A stretch of DNA of 37,847 bases from NCBI GenBank assembly GCA_023663525.1, contig JAMPHF010000001.1, positions 327,810 to 365,656 on the forward strand. Direction: 5' to 3'. The position numbers were made by a program, and so were the translations under genes. Below, piece by piece: positions 33,850 through 37,847 of this stretch (the first letter of the stretch is position 1; the number at the start of each line of letters is the position of its first letter). The stretch is from Bacteroides sp. (GTDB lineage: Bacteria; Bacteroidota; Bacteroidia; Bacteroidales; Muribaculaceae). The notes below the pieces were generated by a model. It saw only the letters and a program-made list of their open reading frames with translations. It did no database searches and had not been told where the DNA came from.

Positions 33850-36431
33850 AACGGCTGATATTCATATTTTTATTGATGATGGCTGTGCTGACAGGCGCAG
33901 CTCAGGTGCAAGTGACCGGGACAATCGTTGAGGGAGACTCGAATGAGCCGCTGGTCGGAGCGTCGGTGATCCTGCGCAATGCTGAGGGGAAGATTAAGAA
34001 ATATGCCACTTCCGATGCCAACGGCAAATTCTCTATCTCAACCCCCGAAACCAAGGGGTACACTCTTGACGTGACGATGATGAGCTTTGCAAAACAGACA
34101 GTCAAGCTCGACAGCGTGAAGTTGCCCGTCACAATCGTCATGAATCCTTCCGCTACAATGCTCAAAGAAGTTGCGGTAAAAGCCGACCGCATACGCGAGC
34201 AAGGAGACACCATCACATATAATGTCGGCAGCTTCGCGCAAGCACATGATCGCAGTATCGGCGATGTGCTGAAACGTATGCCGGGCATTGATGTGTCCAA
34301 AGCCGGTAAGATACAGTATCAGGGCGAGGATATAAACAAGTTCTACATCGAGGGTTCTGACCTCTTGGGTGGCAAATACGGCATAGCCACCAACGGCATA
34401 AATCACGACGACGTAGGTGCGGTAGAGGTGATGGAGAATCATCAGCCGATGCAGGTACTTTCAGGCATCAGTTTCTCGGACAAAGCAGCCATCAACCTCA
34501 AACTGAAAAAGAAAGCAAAGGCAACATGGACATTCCACGGCGATGCGGGAGGCGGTTACTCATGGCAGCCTGAGGGAGCTGTGTGGGATGGTGAGCTGTT
34601 TGCAATGGCTGTCATGCCGGGATTTCAGAACATCACCACATTCAAGACCAACAACATCGGTGAAGACCTTTCGGCGAGTGCCACCGACTTCTTCGCCTCA
34701 AGCCGTGCGACAGGATTGAGCCAATATGTCAGTGTCTCGCTTCCGGGCGTACCAAATCTAAGCAGCAAGCGCACACTTTTCAACCGTTCGGCACTTGTAT
34801 CGACCAATTCCCTATGGAAAGTGAAAAATGGCGAAATCAAGGCACAGATTGATTATTCATTCAACCGTGTCACAGCACAAGCCGCCAATATCACGACATA
34901 TTTTCTTGAAAGCGGAGACCGTGTCATAACGGAAAACCGCGACGGACGCGACCGCACACATTCTCTTTCCGGTAAGTTCATCTACGAGGTCAATCAAAAG
35001 ACCACATTCATCAACAACACACTCTCCACCAACATCGATTGGGATGATATACGTCTTGGTGTGACAGGCTCGTTGCCCAACGAACAGTCGGCAAAGCTGC
35101 CCGACTACTACATCAGCAATAACTTCAAGATGATCAAGCGATTCAAAGGCAATCACCTCATCACATTCCAGAGCAACAACGAATGGGAGTCGCTGCCCCA
35201 GACCCTCAATGTCTCGATGGACGGCAACGACATCCGTCAGCACATAGGCGACCACGCATTTTACACCCACGAGAGCGCGGCATACGCCTTTACAATCAAA
35301 GGCATAACCGTCAGCCTTGAAGGAGGAGTGAAAGGCTATCTCCGCTCAATGAATTCAAATTTCTCAGAGTCCTCAGAGTCCTCAGAGTTCTCAGAGAACT
35401 CTGAGAATATTGTCAACTCCAACTACCTCACCGTCTACGCCACCCCGAAGTTTGAATATTGGGTGAAGCGCGTGGATTTCACCCTCACTGCCCCGGTCAG
35501 CTTCGCACACTACACATTTGACAAAGCTCTCGCCAACCGCTCGGAAGTTTATTTCTCGCCAAGGCTGAGCATGAGCTGGAAACCGAACAACCGCATCTCC
35601 ATCGGACTGCACGGAGGCACCGGACGTTCGCCAATGAGCCTCAACAAAATCCACCCCGGCTACATAATGACCGACTACCGTTCATTCCAACGAGGCGTGG
35701 ATGACTTCTATACCTCTACCTCTCAGAATTTGATGGCGAATTTCTCATTCAAAAACACGCGGAAAGGAGTCTTTGCCAATGCCCATCTCATGCAATCGTG
35801 GTCACATTTGCCATACACCATGGTGCAACAGATCTATGGTGACTACATCATGTATTCCTATGCCGATGCCAAGAGTGATGGCAAGCAAATGATGACAGGT
35901 GGCAGTGTCGGCAAGACTCTTGACTTTATGCGGGGAAGCACCAATCTCAACGGCTCGTTCAGCCGCAACGAGTCGCATCTCATATCAGAGAACAGCACGG
36001 TCAATTCAGTCAGCACCGGCTGGAGCATTGGTGCAAAAATCAACGGCACGCCGGTCAAATGGCTGAGCTTCGACTACTCATTCAGTTTCTCCAACAGTCA
36101 ACTGACCATGAACGATGTCAAAAATTCATGGTTGGGCGGGATGGAGAACACGCTTCTCATCAACATCATGCCACACTCAAAATGGGAATGGCGCATCATG
36201 GGCGAGCATTACCACAATGAACTTACCGCCGGAACATACAAAAACGCATTTCTGCTCGACACAAAATTAGTATATAAGCTCAACAAGCGCGTTGAACTCT
36301 CAGCCACACTTGACAACATCCTCAATCAGCAATCATACAATTACACAACTTACAGCCAACTTTCATCTTTCGAGTCGAAGCGATGGCTCCGAGGACGCGA
36401 ACTTCTGCTGACATTCTCCCTAAGAAAATGA
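33846..36431 (+). CDS. TonB-receptor-like outer-membrane beta-barrel protein
   Basis: An 861-residue outer-membrane protein. A signal peptide (MKRLIFIFLLMMAVLTGAAQ) precedes a CarboxypepD_reg-like domain (about 21-105: VTGTIVEGDSNEPLVGASVILRN). A plug-like domain follows (about 110-225: DTITYNVGSFAQAHDRSIGDVLKRMPGID, then FYIEGSDLLGGKYGIATNGI). The rest alternates short amphipathic strands with extracellular loops and ends RELLLTFSLRK with an aromatic near the C-terminus. I see no clear TonB box, so energy-dependent import is unproven; family members in Bacteroidetes often neighbour GLPGLI genes. One loop holds a Ser/Glu repeat (about 506-520) encoded by 9-bp tandem repeats. It is the last gene of the GLPGLI operon. 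Confidence 0.87.
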   Translation: MKRLIFIFLLMMAVLTGAAQVQVTGTIVEGDSNEPLVGASVILRNAEGKIKKYATSDANGKFSISTPETKGYTLDVTMMSFAKQTVKLDSVKLPVTIVMNPSATMLKEVAVKADRIREQGDTITYNVGSFAQAHDRSIGDVLKRMPGIDVSKAGKIQYQGEDINKFYIEGSDLLGGKYGIATNGINHDDVGAVEVMENHQPMQVLSGISFSDKAAINLKLKKKAKATWTFHGDAGGGYSWQPEGAVWDGELFAMAVMPGFQNITTFKTNNIGEDLSASATDFFASSRATGLSQYVSVSLPGVPNLSSKRTLFNRSALVSTNSLWKVKNGEIKAQIDYSFNRVTAQAANITTYFLESGDRVITENRDGRDRTHSLSGKFIYEVNQKTTFINNTLSTNIDWDDIRLGVTGSLPNEQSAKLPDYYISNNFKMIKRFKGNHLITFQSNNEWESLPQTLNVSMDGNDIRQHIGDHAFYTHESAAYAFTIKGITVSLEGGVKGYLRSMNSNFSESSESSEFSENSENIVNSNYLTVYATPKFEYWVKRVDFTLTAPVSFAHYTFDKALANRSEVYFSPRLSMSWKPNNRISIGLHGGTGRSPMSLNKIHPGYIMTDYRSFQRGVDDFYTSTSQNLMANFSFKNTRKGVFANAHLMQSWSHLPYTMVQQIYGDYIMYSYADAKSDGKQMMTGGSVGKTLDFMRGSTNLNGSFSRNESHLISENSTVNSVSTGWSIGAKINGTPVKWLSFDYSFSFSNSQLTMNDVKNSWLGGMENTLLINIMPHSKWEWRIMGEHYHNELTAGTYKNAFLLDTKLVYKLNKRVELSATLDNILNQQSYNYTTYSQLSSFESKRWLRGRELLLTFSLRK
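35362..35406 (+). repeat. In-frame 9-bp tandem repeat in the barrel gene
   Basis: Units TCTCAGAGT, CCTCAGAGT, CCTCAGAGT, TCTCAGAGA, ACTCTGAGA follow one another without gaps. They encode SES-SES-SEF-SEN-SEN-like residues in a predicted loop. The last two units also form a near-perfect palindrome around CAGAGTTCTCAGAGAACTCTG minus one centre position. Unit length is a multiple of three, so gain or loss of units keeps the frame. Confidence 0.75.
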
Positions 36432-36433
36432 AA

Positions 36434-36557
36434 AATTCCCATTTTCCCATAGGAATGGGAATTGTGGGAATGGGAAAAAATGGGAAAATCCCCATAATCC
36501 TAATGACAGCCTCCAACATCAAAGAGCCAGCTCTCGGCATGAAGTCGGGGGCTGGCT
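36434..36557. terminator. Repeat-rich convergent terminator region
   Basis: Between the convergent barrel and hydrolase genes, 36434-36490 is built from TTCCCAT and ATGGGAA units on the two strands (for example ATTTTCCCAT at 36441 and ATGGGAAAAT ending near 36489), giving several alternative hairpins. A second stem, AGCCAGC (36525-36531) with GCTGGCT (36551-36557), lies closer to the hydrolase gene. Either can terminate transcripts from both sides. No gene is present. Confidence 0.55.
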
Positions 36558-36605
36558 ACGGTTTGATGATGTGTCAAGATGTTGTAGATTTACGAGTAGA
36601 GGGGG

Positions 36606-37625
36606 TTATTTCTTCTGTTTGAACAGCCACTCGCGGACTGACTTGATTTTGTAGGCATAGTCAAATGAATACATGTGTTCACTTCCTTTGCCGTCAGCGG
36701 GGAGTACTGTACCTGCCTCAAATTGGAAGATGTTGACAGGCGCGCCTTTTTCAAGCATGGTGGCCGCAAGTTCGCTCTGACGTGCCTCCGGGAGTTTTGC
36801 ACTCCATGACGCAAAGGTGTACTGAACACCGTCCTCACGTGCAGCATTCTCAAGCGGTTCCATATCGGCGAAAGCCTTTCCCTTGTCACCGGCAATGAAA
36901 TATACGAATTTATGTTTGGCAAGCTCCTTGAATGTCGATGTGTCCCAATGGCTGTCAACAAATATCGAGGCGGCAAACACATCGGGATATGCGACGTTGT
37001 AGTACATCGAAATCATGCCGCCCATTGACTGGCCGGTGGTGTAAAGCCGGTTGGAATCCACATTGTTGTCAGCGGCGACACTTTTCAACAGGCGCATGGC
37101 GATGTCAACTTCATCAGTGTGTTCGTAGGCATCATTGACAGCCACGCCGGAGAACTGCGGGACGAGTACGTAGCATGGATTTTTGCTCTGCCATTCGTCT
37201 GTAGCCCACACCAGACCGCCATAGCCTTGCGTCAGCGGTGTGGTGACATCGCCACCGGGCGTACTTGCATCGGCTATGAACAGCACGAGGGGATATTTAG
37301 TTCCCTTGTCTGCATTTTTAGGAGTGAAAAGATTGTACATCATTGTCTTGCCGGAAGCAGCGTCCTTGTACTCCAGTTGCTTGAATTTCGGGACAAGATC
37401 TTTAATCATCCCTTGGAGAGTAGCATCACCGCTTTTGTCAATGACAGGGCCACCGCCCTTTGAGCCGAGTTGCGGTCCGGACGGTTTCTTTTCGTCCTGT
37501 TTCTGTGCTGATTGCTGTTCATCGGCGGTTGATTTAGAGCTGTTGCCACATGATGAGAACGCGGTCATGGCACACAAGACAGTCAGTGATAGCAGGGATT
37601 TTGATATCATTCCTTTTAGTGTCAT
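36606..37625 (-). CDS. Alpha/beta-hydrolase lipoprotein, esterase/peptidase-like
   Basis: A 339-residue exported lipoprotein. The signal ends in TAFSSC with acylated Cys26 (counting from the Met at 37625; a Met at 37610 would also fit and gives a shorter n-region). A Ser/Lys/Gly-rich linker (27-65) follows, then an alpha/beta-hydrolase domain. YPLVLFIADAS is the first core strand and YTTGQSMGGMISMYY is the nucleophile elbow G-x-S-x-G with Ser200. FVDSHWD and HMYSFDYAYK may supply the Asp and His. It resembles the prolyl-oligopeptidase-like or PHB-depolymerase-like esterases of Bacteroidales; substrate is unknown. It is convergent with the GLPGLI operon and transcribed alone. Confidence 0.82.
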   Translation of the reverse strand: MTLKGMISKSLLSLTVLCAMTAFSSCGNSSKSTADEQQSAQKQDEKKPSGPQLGSKGGGPVIDKSGDATLQGMIKDLVPKFKQLEYKDAASGKTMMYNLFTPKNADKGTKYPLVLFIADASTPGGDVTTPLTQGYGGLVWATDEWQSKNPCYVLVPQFSGVAVNDAYEHTDEVDIAMRLLKSVAADNNVDSNRLYTTGQSMGGMISMYYNVAYPDVFAASIFVDSHWDTSTFKELAKHKFVYFIAGDKGKAFADMEPLENAAREDGVQYTFASWSAKLPEARQSELAATMLEKGAPVNIFQFEAGTVLPADGKGSEHMYSFDYAYKIKSVREWLFKQKK

Positions 37626-37847
37626 AGTTGAAATAGTTAATGTGTCGGATAATTATTCCTTATCCATTGTTAATACTGAAAATATACAGGTCTGACCGTA
37701 ATTTCAGGTAGTTTGTAGATAATCTGAAGCGGTCAATTTCATATACTATAAAACCCGACGGGCAAAAAAAGTTTAAGGCCACGCACAAAAAACGGGGCAA
37801 GCGCAAAAGTCCGTGGGAGAGGACATCCAAATATCTTGACGCATCGG
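37626..37847. other. Region upstream of the hydrolase gene, with a hairpin
   Basis: No gene and no TAnnTTTG match are visible. A two-part stem is present: TGACCG (37693-37698) with CGGTCA (37730-37735), and TTCAG (about 37703-37707) with CTGAA (37724-37728). It may be a regulatory structure in the leader of the hydrolase gene or a terminator of a gene beyond the window. Confidence 0.4.

Noticed and set aside
1..37847. tRNA, rRNA, CRISPR array, prophage or intact insertion sequence
   Set aside because: Read for on both strands; no cloverleaf, regular spacer array, transposase or phage structural gene was seen.

Overview
The window looks like chromosome from a gut Bacteroidales bacterium, most likely of the Muribaculaceae (S24-7) type. 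The evidence is the gene repertoire (DUF2027-Smr protein, GLPGLI proteins, fused HisIE, EFR1 ferredoxin, SLC45-like sugar symporter, META lipoprotein, CarboxypepD_reg/TonB-type outer-membrane barrel), the lack of Shine-Dalgarno sequences, and repeated matches to the Bacteroidetes promoter (TTTG or TTG, about 20 nt, TAnnTTTG). The family assignment is inference; the phylum assignment is firm.

Layout. 1-3068: a palindromic repeat, a small lipoprotein, a glutaminase-fold protein that has lost its catalytic residues, and a GT42/DUF115-like protein with a nearly leaderless promoter. 3069-3824: no protein gene, but a compact transcription unit (promoter 3127-3158, terminator 3379-3423) whose transcript folds into a long rod with a central bubble, a candidate 6S-type RNA. 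A second promoter and a roughly 230-bp imperfect palindrome follow. 3825-8153: a secreted protein with Ca-binding-like repeats, an AspT/YidE-type transporter and a membrane acyltransferase. 8242-13753: uvrA, DUF2027-Smr, EFR1 flavodoxin/ferredoxin and rubrerythrin. 13943-15221: an accessory patch with a GNAT toxin and a 52-residue putative antitoxin, a C-terminal scrap of an AraC regulator, and a small membrane protein. 15389-21711: META lipoprotein, M24 peptidase, CCA-adding enzyme, queD-queE, hisF-hisIE. 21833-26114, minus strand: sugar symporter, nfo, purA and a Fur-family regulator. 26212-26370: an element bounded by perfect 33-bp inverted repeats. 26542-31807: ychF, uvrB and ygiQ. 31961-36431: a tightly overlapping operon of two secreted GLPGLI proteins and an outer-membrane barrel. 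36606-37625: a convergent alpha/beta-hydrolase lipoprotein.

Most genes are housekeeping: nucleotide excision repair (uvrA, uvrB), base excision repair (nfo), purine, histidine and queuosine synthesis, and tRNA 3'-end maturation. The items most worth a second look are the 6S-like RNA, the glutaminase pseudoenzyme, the GNAT toxin with its unclassified antitoxin, the GLPGLI operon, and two palindromic elements that share an ordered core. All calls come from reading the sequence; no database search or folding program was run.
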